The notes: generated by a model not told the origin, from the sequence alone. 64,000 nt of DNA from Paenibacillus pini JCM 16418 (GCF_000576305.1 NZ_BAVZ01000001.1:310001-374000); one strand, 5' to 3'; shown: positions 27,743-37,379, counted from the first letter of the stretch. Translations and numbers: made by a program.

Positions 27743-27939
27743 TGTACTCCTCCTTTGGGGCTCTTTTTAATATATAAATAGACGTAATAAGTAGCGAAAT
27801 GTTTCTTTCGCAGTTGTTATATGAACATATAAGCCCGTATAGCAGAGGTGGAGTTGTAATGTTAGGGAGGAAATATATTATATTTTGTCGAATTTAATTG
27901 AGATATTGAAAAATACCCAGTCAGAGAGAGGTTATACAG

Positions 27940-29904
27940 TTGAGAAAGATGTTGTATCTTATTTTAACAATCGGTTTGTTATTTGGCATTGTATCGAATA
28001 ACGGAATAGCCGAGAAAGCATTTGCCGCCGAGAGCTTTCCGCAAATTAAGGACATGGTGGGGAAAAATACTTTTTTGATGGACGATGGCTCGATGTGGTC
28101 ATTAATTGATGGAAGTCGGAAGATTCATACTCCGGGAAATATGGCTGCAGTTATTGGTAATGAGCACGGGGGGCTAGGTATAAATTCAGATGGTAAATTA
28201 ATTCAATGGGATATTGGCAATGCTCCACATATCGTGGAAGGTCAAACAGGAGTTAAGCAGGTTACAAACTATTATTGGCTCAAGACAGATGGAACGGTCT
28301 GGACGAGTACAGGTAAAGAAAAGAAAAATCTTACTAATATTGCATTAATCGCCTGTGAGGATAAAACATTTGCAGCCTTATCGAAGAACGGGGATGTATT
28401 ATTTGAAGATCCTTATAAACCAGGAGTCTTTAAAAAGCTAGGTGCGATCACAGATGCTTCTTCGGTTACATCCATAACGGTATACGACAATTCGCGCGTA
28501 GCATTGCTGTATGACAGTGGTAAAGTTGTTGTATATGAAACCTTTAATTTTGATGATCATGGTGTAATCATTCCCGTTACGGTCGCGGATGATGCTGTTC
28601 ACATTACTTACACTGAGGGTAACCCCACACCAGCCTTAGTCGTTACTCGTAAGGACGGAACGGTTTGGACTACAGGGAATTATAAAGATCGTTGGAAGTT
28701 AGCTAATCAAGTATCAGGGCTAAGCCAAATTGTGAAAACAGCAGTAGCTACAGATACTGAACACTTCTATGCGATGCATAGCGATGGTAGCTGGGTGTTA
28801 TTCAGCGAGGGAGATACGAAGCAAGTAGATGCTCCAAGAATCAAGGATTTGGCCGTATCCATATCAAATCAAAAATCATTCGTCGGTGACAGCCTAAAAG
28901 TTGATATACAAGAGACTTACACGAACGGAGCGAAGATTAAAGTCCCCATCAATCAGGCGAATATAACGATGGATAAGCCGTATTTACTTTCTCTACAGCC
29001 GAGCGGAAATCTTAAAGTGCTTGCTGTTGGACAGACACAAGTAACGGTGACTTCAAGTGGACTATCGAAAACTTTAAAGGTATCGGGAAGTCATCGTACT
29101 AATTTGAAATATGCTAAACAGGTGAATGGAGTTATTTTCGTTCCTGCTAAATCTGTAATAGAAGCATTAGGTGGAATTGTGTCGGTGTCAGATGGAGGAT
29201 TCAACGTAAAGTTTGGCGAAACGACGATGAACTTTAGAGCGGGCGATCTGAATGCTACATTAAATGGGAATGCGATTCAATTAAAAGCAGCACCAATAGC
29301 GGATAAGAATGGAATGCTCATTCCTTCAGCATTGTTGACGGATGCCCTAGGTGCTAGCACTCAATGGGAAACGAAGTGGAAACAGGCTGTAATCTCAATC
29401 GGTGATGCGCGAATGACGATTGTATCTACGGATACAGCAGCGCTAATTAAAAAAGCAGTGCAAGGTAGTCTAATCCAATATATCGGAAAAACATACTGGG
29501 TTAACTATTTCGAGCAATGGGATCGCTTCTCAAAAGTAACCGTAACAGATATCATGCCAAACGATGCTGGTGAGTTTATTGTCATATTTAAAACGTCATC
29601 AGGCCAAACACGTAAGAGTTATTCGATGTCTTCATCCAGCGTCATGCAAATATTTAGTGGTGATTCGGATTTTTTGAACTATGATCCCTACAAGAAATAT
29701 AACTGGTCCTCTTCGATCTGGAACCAGATCAAAGCTGGAAAAGTTTCTCTAGGTATGACAAAGGAGCAGGTTCAATTCTCTTGGGGGGGACCGGCTGCCA
29801 AGAGTATCACACAAACGAATGGTGTAAAGATTGAGACATGGGTATATTCAAACTTCGACACCGTCGCTTTTGTGAACGGTAAAGTGAATTTTATTATTTA
29901 CTAA
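27940..29904 (+). CDS. Secreted RCC1-like repeat and stalk-domain protein
   Basis: This 654-residue protein starts at a TTG behind GAGAGAGG and has a signal peptide ending near AFAAES. The N-terminal half carries repeated DDGSMW / TDGTVWT / RKDGTVWTTG blades, like RCC1 or Kelch-type propellers. A bacterial Ig-like segment follows (VAVGQTQVTVTSSG in part), then a copper-amine-oxidase-N stalk (IFVPAKSVIEALGGIVSV, MLIPSALLTDALGAS). The C terminus (LGMTKEQVQFSWGGPAAK) resembles a SmpA/OmlA-like fold. It is probably a cell-surface protein of unknown ligand. A strong terminator follows. Confidence 0.78.
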   Translation: MRKMLYLILTIGLLFGIVSNNGIAEKAFAAESFPQIKDMVGKNTFLMDDGSMWSLIDGSRKIHTPGNMAAVIGNEHGGLGINSDGKLIQWDIGNAPHIVEGQTGVKQVTNYYWLKTDGTVWTSTGKEKKNLTNIALIACEDKTFAALSKNGDVLFEDPYKPGVFKKLGAITDASSVTSITVYDNSRVALLYDSGKVVVYETFNFDDHGVIIPVTVADDAVHITYTEGNPTPALVVTRKDGTVWTTGNYKDRWKLANQVSGLSQIVKTAVATDTEHFYAMHSDGSWVLFSEGDTKQVDAPRIKDLAVSISNQKSFVGDSLKVDIQETYTNGAKIKVPINQANITMDKPYLLSLQPSGNLKVLAVGQTQVTVTSSGLSKTLKVSGSHRTNLKYAKQVNGVIFVPAKSVIEALGGIVSVSDGGFNVKFGETTMNFRAGDLNATLNGNAIQLKAAPIADKNGMLIPSALLTDALGASTQWETKWKQAVISIGDARMTIVSTDTAALIKKAVQGSLIQYIGKTYWVNYFEQWDRFSKVTVTDIMPNDAGEFIVIFKTSSGQTRKSYSMSSSSVMQIFSGDSDFLNYDPYKKYNWSSSIWNQIKAGKVSLGMTKEQVQFSWGGPAAKSITQTNGVKIETWVYSNFDTVAFVNGKVNFIIY

Positions 29905-29910
29905 TGTTAA

Positions 29911-29945
29911 AAAATCCCCTATCCATATAATGGATAGGGGATTTT
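29911..29945 (+). terminator. Strong terminator
   Basis: A perfect 15-bp stem (29911-29925 with 29931-29945; core TCCCCTATCCA) and a 5-base loop, with the T run inside the 3' arm. Confidence 0.92.
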
Positions 29946-30086
29946 CATATTCTACTGAGGACAGATGCGGAGTCGCAACTTATATAAAATCTGCAGATTT
30001 ATTTGGTAATACGGCTTGCTGTTCATAAACGTAATCAAAATACGCATAATAGAGCAGTGAACTTCAAAGGAATGCACATTATTATG

Positions 30087-30521
30087 CTAATCTTCTGGCT
30101 GCTCAGGACTTTCCACACTTATTTTGTGCAAAAGGGAGATCAGCAGATCCTCTTCTTCTGAACTTATATGACAAGTAAGTTTTTTATTGTGATCATCTAG
30201 TATAGATTGAAGCATAGGATAAAATTCCTGAGCTTTCAACGTTGGGTATAGGAGCTGAGAGCGACGGTCATCCGGGTCCGGTTTACGCTCAATATAACCC
30301 GATTGTTCCAACTGTTTAATAGACCGGGCAGTGGTGGCCTTATCAAATTTCAACTGTTGAGTGAGCTGATCCTGAGTAATACCTGGATTGTGCAGGACAA
30401 CCTTTAGAAAGCTGTGTTGACCACCGCTACCGATGCCATATGGAGCTAGCTGCTTTGCCAGCCTTTTTTGATTCTGTCGATGGATGTAGGAGATAAGCTT
30501 GCCAATAGGTTCTTTCTTCAA
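30087..30521 (-). CDS. MarR-family transcriptional regulator
   Basis: This 144-residue protein starts at a TTG (30519-30521) behind GAAAGAGGT. It has the winged-helix core of MarR proteins: PGITQDQLTQQLKFDKATTARSIKQLEQ is the DNA-binding helix pair and YIERKPDPDDRRSQLLYPT the wing with the DDRR motif. It is divergent from a drug exporter, and two near-identical palindromes lie between them. So it probably represses both genes and is released by a compound the exporter removes. Confidence 0.92.
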   Translation of the reverse strand: MKKEPIGKLISYIHRQNQKRLAKQLAPYGIGSGGQHSFLKVVLHNPGITQDQLTQQLKFDKATTARSIKQLEQSGYIERKPDPDDRRSQLLYPTLKAQEFYPMLQSILDDHNKKLTCHISSEEEDLLISLLHKISVESPEQPED

Positions 30522-30573
30522 AGGGGTACCTCTTTCAATATTAAATATGTACTGATGATTTTATATCAAACTT

Positions 30574-30587
30574 GTTGCGCATGCAAC
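30574..30587. promoter_or_regulatory. MarR operator 1
   Basis: GTTGCGCATGCAAC is a perfect 14-bp palindrome in the divergent region. A second copy lies 44 bases away, close to four helical turns. Confidence 0.75.
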
Positions 30588-30617
30588 TAATATGAGTTAC
30601 ACTAATGCTACTATTTA

Positions 30618-30631
30618 GTTGCGCACGCAAC
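30618..30631. promoter_or_regulatory. MarR operator 2
   Basis: GTTGCGCACGCAAC matches operator 1 at 13 of 14 bases and lies 34 bases before the exporter start, where a bound repressor would block its transcription. Confidence 0.75.
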
Positions 30632-30664
30632 CAATCAGTCTTATTTTCCATCAGGGGGTTATTT

Positions 30665-32121
30665 ATGAGTACAATGCCTAAAACTTATCAGGAGGATGCA
30701 GGCATTCAAAAGAAGCGCTGGATCATTCTTATTGTTCTAAACTTATTTACATTTATGTCTACGCTGGATGGAAGCATCGTTAATATTGCACTACCGGTTC
30801 TTTCCAAACAGCTGGGTCTGCCAATTGCTCAGATCGAGTGGGTGACCACGGGTTATCTAATGGCTATTTGCGCATTCATTCTTTTCTTCGGAAAACTTGG
30901 AGATATTGCCGGAAAAATTAAGATTTTTAAAATTGGTACGATTATATTTATCATTGGATCACTGTTATGTGGGTTCAGCACGTCACTGCCGTTTCTGATT
31001 TTCTCAAGAGTTATTCAGGCTGTTGGAGCTCGATGACAATGGCAAATAGCCAAGGGATTCTTACCGATATCTTCCCTGCAAATGAACGCGGTAAGGCGCT
31101 CGGATTGATCGGAACTTTCGTTTCACTAGGCAGCATTGCCGGCCCAAGCATTGGTGGTATTCTCGTTTCCTCTTTGGGTTGGGAGTATATATTTTGGGTC
31201 AATGTGCCCATCGGATTGATTGCAATTATTATGGGTTGGAAGGTACTCCCAGATGATCTGATTCGGGTAAAAGCAAAAATTGATATGCCAGGAAGCTCCT
31301 TGTTCGCGGCATTTATTATTACACTATTCGCAGGTCTACTGCTGGGACAGCAGTCTGGCTACAATAATGTGTGGATTATCATTTCACTTATTGTTGCGGC
31401 TGCTTCGCTGCTCCTTTTCCTACGAATACAGTCTCATCGTTCAGATCCGTTACTTGAGCTATCTTTGTTTAAGAACCCTCTATTCACGGTCAGTATTATT
31501 TGTGGTTTTCTCGTCTTTACGGCAAACTTTTGTTTCAATATTATTGCACCGTTCTATGCACAGAATATGTTGAATTTATCTCCATACGCTGCCGGATTTC
31601 TGCTCATGCTGCTTCCGATTTGTATGGTCGTTGTCGCTCCTATTAGTGGGGCTTTATCGGATAAAATTGGCTCAGAGTTACTAACTTTCGCTGGATTGAT
31701 CGTGATGGTTATTGCTCAATTCGGACTCACTTGGCTGCATGAGGGAAGTTCTCTCATTGTTGTGGGTACTTGGATTGCAATGCTAGGTATCGGTAGTGGA
31801 CTCTTCCAATCACCGAATAATTCACTTATCATGTCCCAGGTTCCTCGTACCCAGCTTGGTTCTGCGGGGAGTGTGAATTCACTGGTTCGGAATGTAGGGA
31901 TGGTCGTAGGTATTACCGTCGCAACGACGACATTATTTCATGTAATGAGTAGCAAAGCAGGCCACCGCGTGACTGGGCTGATTCCAGGACGTCCCGATGT
32001 ATTCTTAAGCGGGATGCATGTGGTATTTACGACCTCAGCTTGCATATGTCTTGTAGCTGCTCTACTTACAGGATGGCGGATGTTTAAATCGTATTCAGCT
32101 AAGCGGGTGCAGAGATGGTAG
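30665..32121 (+). pseudogene. DHA2-family 14-TM exporter, frameshifted
   Basis: The gene starts at ATG 30665 behind AGGGGG. TM1 carries LDGSIVNIALPVL and motif A reads FGKLGDIAGKI. The first frame ends at 31036 (VIQAVGAR). Adding one base after 31030 (GCT-TCG-ATG) gives RVIQAVGASMTMANSQG, which is motif C-proximal sequence, and continues to 32121 (about 485 residues). The second part has NERGKALGLIGT and GPSIGGILVSSLGWEYIFWVNVPIG, the family's antiporter motif region. So one base is missing. It is paired with the MarR gene and both operators; the drug it exports is unknown. A terminator follows at 32224. Confidence 0.88.
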
Positions 32122-32223
32122 AGATGATACCAAAAATCACGCAATTTTTGGTTTAAGCAGGGTTTTGAGTTTGTCAGAAGTACGGTATGGATGACTTATA
32201 ACTAGACATTACGAGTTTCGCAA

Positions 32224-32255
32224 ATAAACACCTGAGCCTGGGTGTTTATTTTTTT
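32224..32255 (+). terminator. Terminator after the DHA2 exporter
   Basis: ATAAACACC-TGAGCCTG-GGTGTTTAT (9-bp stem, 8-base loop) followed by a T run. Confidence 0.88.
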
Positions 32256-32363
32256 GGGAAAAAGTAGTGCAAAAGCCTAATAAAATGTTTTATTTTGTAG
32301 ATATAGAACAAATAAGGAAAATTTATGTATTTGTTTAAAAAATCTTAATGAGGTGGAATGGTA

Positions 32364-32747
32364 ATGAGTTAATTTTTAAAAGCTTCAAAAAATTATATCG
32401 GGTTTTCTGGGAGGGCAAGACGTAAGGAATACTGGATGTTTAATCTTTTTTATGGAATATTCTACATATTAGCGACAGTAATTGATTATTTTGCAGGCAC
32501 AGCTCCAATTTTTATTTTGCTCCTTGCTCTGGGATTGTTATTACCAGCTCTAGCAGTTACAGTCAGACGGCTTCATGATATAGGTAAAAGTGGATGGTGG
32601 TATTTCATATCATGGGTTCCTCTAGCTGGTGGTATTATCTTACTTGTATTTTTGTGCCTAGACAGTGTAGGAGACAATCAATATGGACCTAATCCTAAAT
32701 ATCCAGATCCAAATAGCTATAACCCTAATGTGAATAATACGTTTTAA
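32364..32747 (+). pseudogene. DUF805 membrane protein with a stop at codon 3
   Basis: The frame from ATG 32364 (AGGTGG 7 bases upstream) reads M-S-stop and then the conserved DUF805 start FLKASKNYIGFSGRARRKEYWMF without further breaks to 32747. In this family position 3 is normally Trp (MNWFLKA...). The first Met after the stop is 32436, which would lose the conserved N terminus. The rest has three membrane helices and the motif VRRLHDIGKSGWWYFISWVP, ending in an Asn/Pro-rich tail. Either the gene is a nonsense mutant or the base calls at TAA are wrong. DUF805 proteins have no established function. Confidence 0.75.
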
Positions 32748-32806
32748 TACATACGATTATGTTTCTCGGTATTTGCCGAACGAATGAGACGTAGGAAGTT
32801 GAAGAG

Positions 32807-32836
32807 AAACCACGACCGAATGCGGTTGTGGTTTTT
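32807..32836 (+). terminator. Terminator after the DUF805 gene
   Basis: AAACCACGACCG-AATG-CGGTTGTGGTTTTT, a 12-bp stem with one G-U pair, ending in five Ts. Confidence 0.9.
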
Positions 32837-32941
32837 CTGTTTGTCATTTCAGTGTATGATGAAGGAAGAGATTGTTGTACGTTTGGAATTTCGGATAAGT
32901 TATATTCAAGGTGAACTTACTTGGAGATTGGAGCTAATACA

Positions 32942-34795
32942 TTGTATCGAAATTTAGAAGAATGCATCATAGACTTAGAAAAGCATGGACATTTAATTCG
33001 TATCAAGGAAGAAGTTGATCCTTATCTTGAAATGGCGGCGATTCATATGAAAGTATATGAAGCTGATGGGCCTGCATTGTTATTTGAAAATGTAAAAGGT
33101 TCGAAGTTTCCAGCCGTTTCGAATCTGTTCGGTAATATAGAGCGTAGCAAATTTATTTTCCGTAAAACATGGGATCGCACGCAGAGTGTTATTGCTTTAC
33201 GCGATGACCCGATGAAGGCGCTAAAGCAACCTTTTAAACATATGGATAACGGGTTTGCAGCTTTAAATGCATTACCACTGAAAAAGCGTGGAAATCGGAT
33301 ACCAAGTGATTTTCAGGAAATCCAAATTTCAGATCTTCCGCTTATTCAACATTGGCCGATGGATGGTGGTGCTTTTATCACCCTACCTCAAGTGTACTCT
33401 GAAGATCCTGAGAAACCAGGCATCATGAATTCAAATCTTGGCATGTACCGAATTCAGCTCAGTGGAAATGAATACGAAATGAATAAAGAAATTGGACTTC
33501 ATTATCAGATTCACCGGGGGATTGGAGTTCATCAGGATAAAGCGAATAAACAAGGTATTCCTCTGAAAGTAAGCTGTTTTGTGGGAGGGCCTCCTGCACA
33601 TACGTTATCAGCCATCATGCCTTTGCCCGAAGGACTTAGCGAAGTGATTTTTGCTGGTTTGTTATCGGGACGTCGTTACCGCTATAGCTATTTGGATGGC
33701 TTCTGTATTAGTAATGATGCTGATTTTGTGATTACTGGAGAAATTCATCAAGGGGAGACCAAACCAGAGGGTCCCTTTGGCGATCATTTAGGCTACTATA
33801 GTCTGACGCATCCATTCCCTGTAATGAAGGTTCATAAAGTGTATGCTAAACCGAATGCGATTTGGCCATTTACCGTCGTGGGTCGCCCACCACAGGAAGA
33901 TACCTCATTCGGTGAACTTATTCATGAGTTAACAGGGGATGCCATTAAACAAGAGATTCCGGGTGTAAAAGAAGTTCATGCTGTAGATGCGGCAGGTGTT
34001 CATCCGTTGTTGTTTGCCATTGGTAGTGAACGGTATACACCGTATCAACAAGTGAAGCAACCGACTGAGCTACTTACGTTAGCCAATCGTATTTTAGGCA
34101 CAGGGCAACTAAGTCTTGCTAAGTATCTATTTATCACGGCAGAAGAGAATCAACCGATTGATTCTCATAAAGAAGCAGACTTTATTATGTATATCCTCGA
34201 GCGGATGGATCTGCGCAGGGACATTCATTTTTATACGAATACGACGATTGATACGCTAGATTATTCTGGTACGGGACTAAATAGTGGTAGTAAAGTGGTT
34301 CTGGCAGCCTATGGGGATAAGAAGAGGGAATTGTGTAAAGAGGTTCCTAGCGTTCTGAATGAAATTCGTGGCTTCGAAAATGCACGTTTAATCATGCCGG
34401 GTGTTGTGGCCATACAAGGAAGTACATTTACAGATTATGCTCATGCGAAGCTTGAACTGCAAGGTTTCTGTGAAGCGATTGCGGATAAGGGAGCTAATCC
34501 TTCCTGTCCGCTGATCATCTTATGTGATGATAGTTCATTCTTGAGTTCAACGATCAACAATTTCTTATGGGCTACGTTTACCCGAAGTAATCCCTCCCAT
34601 GATATATATGGCGTAAATAGTTCATATGAGAACAAGCATTGGGGCTGTGATCAAATGATTATTGATGCCCGAATCAAACCTCATCAAGCACCGCCATTAA
34701 TACCAGATCCTATAGTAGAGAAGAACATCGAGCGTTTATTTGTTAAAGGCGGAAGTTTGAGTGGATTGAAAATAAAAGGAAGTCTAGAAGGATAA
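32942..34795 (+). CDS. UbiD-family decarboxylase
   Basis: I take the TTG at 32942 (MYRNLEECI) because GGAG lies 8 bases upstream and YRNL is the usual family start; TTG 32921 is also open. The 617-residue protein has the UbiD core: EVDPYLEMAAIHMKVYE, PALLFENVKG, GGAFITLPQV, HYQIHRGIGVHQ, and EGPFGDHLGYYS with the family's Glu/Arg-containing active site. UbiD enzymes use prenylated FMN to decarboxylate aromatic or unsaturated acids, so a UbiX prenyltransferase is needed; none is in the window. The length matches the long UbiD branch that includes menaquinone-type decarboxylases, but the substrate is not decided here. Confidence 0.88.
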   Translation: MYRNLEECIIDLEKHGHLIRIKEEVDPYLEMAAIHMKVYEADGPALLFENVKGSKFPAVSNLFGNIERSKFIFRKTWDRTQSVIALRDDPMKALKQPFKHMDNGFAALNALPLKKRGNRIPSDFQEIQISDLPLIQHWPMDGGAFITLPQVYSEDPEKPGIMNSNLGMYRIQLSGNEYEMNKEIGLHYQIHRGIGVHQDKANKQGIPLKVSCFVGGPPAHTLSAIMPLPEGLSEVIFAGLLSGRRYRYSYLDGFCISNDADFVITGEIHQGETKPEGPFGDHLGYYSLTHPFPVMKVHKVYAKPNAIWPFTVVGRPPQEDTSFGELIHELTGDAIKQEIPGVKEVHAVDAAGVHPLLFAIGSERYTPYQQVKQPTELLTLANRILGTGQLSLAKYLFITAEENQPIDSHKEADFIMYILERMDLRRDIHFYTNTTIDTLDYSGTGLNSGSKVVLAAYGDKKRELCKEVPSVLNEIRGFENARLIMPGVVAIQGSTFTDYAHAKLELQGFCEAIADKGANPSCPLIILCDDSSFLSSTINNFLWATFTRSNPSHDIYGVNSSYENKHWGCDQMIIDARIKPHQAPPLIPDPIVEKNIERLFVKGGSLSGLKIKGSLEG

Positions 34796-34835
34796 TAAGG
34801 CGAAGCAGAACCGCGGAAAAAAAGGGGTTTTTATT

Positions 34836-34883
34836 AATAGAAAAGAAAAAAGCCTGAATATTCAGGCTTTTTTCTTTTCTATT
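34836..34883. terminator. Bidirectional terminator between ubiD-like gene and kduD
   Basis: A perfect inverted repeat of 23 bp per arm (core AGCCTGAATATTCAGGCT) with A/T tracts on both sides. It stops both convergent transcripts. Confidence 0.92.
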
Positions 34884-34918
34884 GGATAATTTGAATCGTA
34901 ATATTGCACAGGGCTTCT

Positions 34919-35671
34919 CTATCTAGCCATCCAACCGCCATCCACACACAAAATGTGTCCATTCATATAATCGGATGCCGAAGAAGCGAGGAAAATAGCA
35001 GGACCCTTCAGATCTTCAGGGGTACCCCAGCGTCCTGCTGGTATTCGTTCGGTTATGGTTGCAGTTCTATGCTCATCACTACGGATGGGCGCTGTATTAT
35101 CGGTTGTAATGTAACCAGGTGCAATACCATTTACTTGAATTCCGCTACTTGCCCATTCGTTAGCTAATGCTTTTGTGACACCAGCAATACCATGCTTACT
35201 TGCGGTGTACCCGGGTACCGTGATTCCCCCTTGGTATGAGAGCATGGAGCATATATTAATAATTTTACCACTGCCGCGTTCGATCATGTGTCTGCCAGCT
35301 AATTGGGAGAGTAGGAATACACTATTCAAATTGAGATTAATGACATCATACCAATCTTGCTCTGAATGATCCTTTGCAGGCGCACGTCTAATGATACCAG
35401 CGTTATTGATCAGGATGTCAACATGTCCAGTGAGCGTTAGTGCCTCTTCAAAGGTCGTCTGCAATGAAGATCTGTCGCTCAGATCAACTTGGATGATTGA
35501 AGTCTTGCGCCCAAATGCTTTGGCTTTATTGGCGGTTTCTTCGCTTTTGCTTTGAGAGATGCATACCACGTCTGCTCCGGCTTCAGCTAAAGCGAGTGCT
35601 ATTCCTTGCCCGATTCCTCTTGCAGCTCCTGTTACAATCGCAGTCTTACCTGATAAATCAAAAATATGCAT
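34919..35671 (-). CDS. kduD: 2-dehydro-3-deoxy-D-gluconate 5-dehydrogenase
   Basis: This 250-residue short-chain dehydrogenase has the cofactor motif TGAARGIGQGIA, NNAGIIRRAPA, catalytic Ser in CSMLSYQGG and YTASKHG, and the KduD-specific tail IPAGRWGTPEDLKGPAIFL. It interconverts 2,5-diketo-3-deoxygluconate (DKII) and 2-keto-3-deoxygluconate with NAD(H). It is the last gene of the kduI-deoR-kduD operon on the minus strand, so it works directly after KduI on unsaturated uronates freed by the lyase and GH88 genes on the other strand. Confidence 0.93.
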   Translation of the reverse strand: MHIFDLSGKTAIVTGAARGIGQGIALALAEAGADVVCISQSKSEETANKAKAFGRKTSIIQVDLSDRSSLQTTFEEALTLTGHVDILINNAGIIRRAPAKDHSEQDWYDVINLNLNSVFLLSQLAGRHMIERGSGKIINICSMLSYQGGITVPGYTASKHGIAGVTKALANEWASSGIQVNGIAPGYITTDNTAPIRSDEHRTATITERIPAGRWGTPEDLKGPAIFLASSASDYMNGHILCVDGGWMAR

Positions 35672-35699
35672 GAGACGACAGCACGCTCCTCTTCAATAT

Positions 35700-36461
35700 T
35701 CAAACCGCTCCTAGCATTAGGTTTACACCTAATTTTCGATACTCATCAGCGATCTCGGAAGATAGCCCTCGGTCGGTAATAATGGCTGTTAACTCGTGTA
35801 ATGAGGCGAAGGTCCGAAGTGCTGTCTGTCCGAACTTATGATGATCTAATACGGCGAAGGATTCTTTGGCAGTAGCCAATAAAGCCTGCTTAAATTCAAT
35901 GAGATCTCCGGTATAAATAGATAGTCCCTGCTGTGGATGTACTCCTGTGGCAGAGATGAAGGCTTTTTGAATATTTAATTGTTGAATATATGAAGTGCTG
36001 CTGGGACCAACCAACATATTTCGTACACGATAGCCGCCCGGCACCACAAGCCTGATATTGTCCTTCGAGGCAAGCTCGCTAATAATATATACATCATTTG
36101 TTATTACGGTTAATGGCTGATTTTCAAGATTTCGGGCGATCTCAAGAGTGGTGCTTCCTCCGTCCAGAGCGATGATGTCACCTTTATGAATAAGACTCAT
36201 TGCTACTTGTGCAATCTCGTTCTTCTCTTCGGCATATTTCGTTAAGGGTTCTCTGGAGGGGAGGATTCCAAATTGGTCGGATTGAGCGAGAATAGCACCA
36301 CCATGAATACGTACAATAAGTCCTTGTTCCTCTAGTTTGGTTAAGTCTTCACGAATTGTTTTTCCAGTAACTTTTAGAGTATTACTTAAATCGGTAACCG
36401 TAACTTCCTTTTTCATTAATAAAACTTCCATAATCTTCTCGTAGCGCCGGATCGGATTCAT
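35700..36461 (-). CDS. DeoR-family transcriptional regulator
   Basis: This 253-residue protein has the N-terminal DeoR helix-turn-helix (TDLSNTLKVTGKTIREDLTKLEEQGLIVRIHGGA in part) and a C-terminal sugar-phosphate sensor domain with IALDGGSTTLEIARNL and the conserved VPGGYRVRN. It lies between kduI and kduD in one operon, with about 30-base gaps. I infer it represses this operon, and perhaps the divergent lyase gene, until a uronate-derived phosphate is present. Candidate sites are the GTTCA repeats at 37346-37379. Confidence 0.9.
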   Translation of the reverse strand: MNPIRRYEKIMEVLLMKKEVTVTDLSNTLKVTGKTIREDLTKLEEQGLIVRIHGGAILAQSDQFGILPSREPLTKYAEEKNEIAQVAMSLIHKGDIIALDGGSTTLEIARNLENQPLTVITNDVYIISELASKDNIRLVVPGGYRVRNMLVGPSSTSYIQQLNIQKAFISATGVHPQQGLSIYTGDLIEFKQALLATAKESFAVLDHHKFGQTALRTFASLHELTAIITDRGLSSEIADEYRKLGVNLMLGAV

Positions 36462-36493
36462 CCTAAAGCCTCATTTCTTTTATACAGGTTCTA

Positions 36494-37327
36494 TTATTGT
36501 AATTCTTTCATAGCTACCTGGTCCATATCTGCATATGCCTTGTTGTCTCCAGCCATTCCCCATATAAATGTATAGTTGCTCGTGCCAACTCCACTGTGAA
36601 TGGACCAGCTAGGTGATATTACAGCCTGCTCATTTCTCATCATAAGATGTCTCGTTTCTTTCGGTTCTCCCATTAAATGAATAACAACGGATTCCTCAGG
36701 AAGATCGAAATACATGTAAGCTTCCATACGTCTTGGATGAACATGGGCAGGCATAGTATTCCACATATTCCCTTCTTTTAGTTGCGTCATTCCCATGACT
36801 AATTGAGCACTTTGAATTCCTTTTTCGTGAATAAACCGATGTATAGTACGATCATTGGAATTTTGAATCGATCCAAGAGCGCTGCTGTCAGCTTCCGCTA
36901 GGGTAGTATGGGTTGTCGGAAATTTCACATGAGCCGGCGCTGAGTTTAAATAGAACTTGGCAGGATTAGCCGGATCATCGCTTTTAAAAATAACTTCCTT
37001 TGACCCCATGCCCACATATAAACAGTCTTTAGAGTTCAGCACGTACTCATTACCGTCTACAAGGATGCTTCCTGTACTGCCAATATTAATGATACCTAAT
37101 TCACGGCGCTCCAGAAAAAACGAAACGCCTAGTTCTTTTAGATCTGTAACGAGCGTAACGTCTTCAGTCACAGGGTAGGCCCCTCCAATGATAAAGCGAT
37201 CCTCATGTGTAAGTACAAGCTCAAGCTGATTGGGTCTAAATAGGTCGGAGATTTGAAATTCAGTGCGGAGCCGTTCGGTGTCAAATTGTTTCACTTCATT
37301 GGGATGAGAAGCATATCTTCTGTGCAT
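36494..37327 (-). CDS. kduI: 5-dehydro-4-deoxy-D-glucuronate isomerase
   Basis: This 277-residue protein begins at ATG 37327 (MHRRYASHPNEVK) behind AAAGGAGA; an upstream in-frame ATG at 37351 is open but not needed. The metal-binding cupin residues are visible in MPAHVHPRRMEAYMYFDLPE, along with SWSIHSGVGTSNYTFIWGMAGDN. KduI converts 5-keto-4-deoxyuronate (DKI) to DKII. Length and sequence match the family closely. It is the first gene of the kduI-deoR-kduD operon and faces the heparinase-family gene. Confidence 0.95.
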   Translation of the reverse strand: MHRRYASHPNEVKQFDTERLRTEFQISDLFRPNQLELVLTHEDRFIIGGAYPVTEDVTLVTDLKELGVSFFLERRELGIINIGSTGSILVDGNEYVLNSKDCLYVGMGSKEVIFKSDDPANPAKFYLNSAPAHVKFPTTHTTLAEADSSALGSIQNSNDRTIHRFIHEKGIQSAQLVMGMTQLKEGNMWNTMPAHVHPRRMEAYMYFDLPEESVVIHLMGEPKETRHLMMRNEQAVISPSWSIHSGVGTSNYTFIWGMAGDNKAYADMDQVAMKELQ

Positions 37328-37345
37328 AAAAAAATCTCCTTTTGT

Positions 37346-37379
37346 GTTCATTTGTGTGTATAATGTTCATATTAGTTCA
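37346..37379. promoter_or_regulatory. GTTCA repeats in the kduI/lyase divergent region
   Basis: Three GTTCA boxes at 37346, 37365 and 37375 are spaced about two and one helical turns. DeoR-type repressors commonly bind such direct repeats. A TATAAT (37359-37364) lies among them. Assigning them to the neighbouring DeoR protein is inference. Confidence 0.4.
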
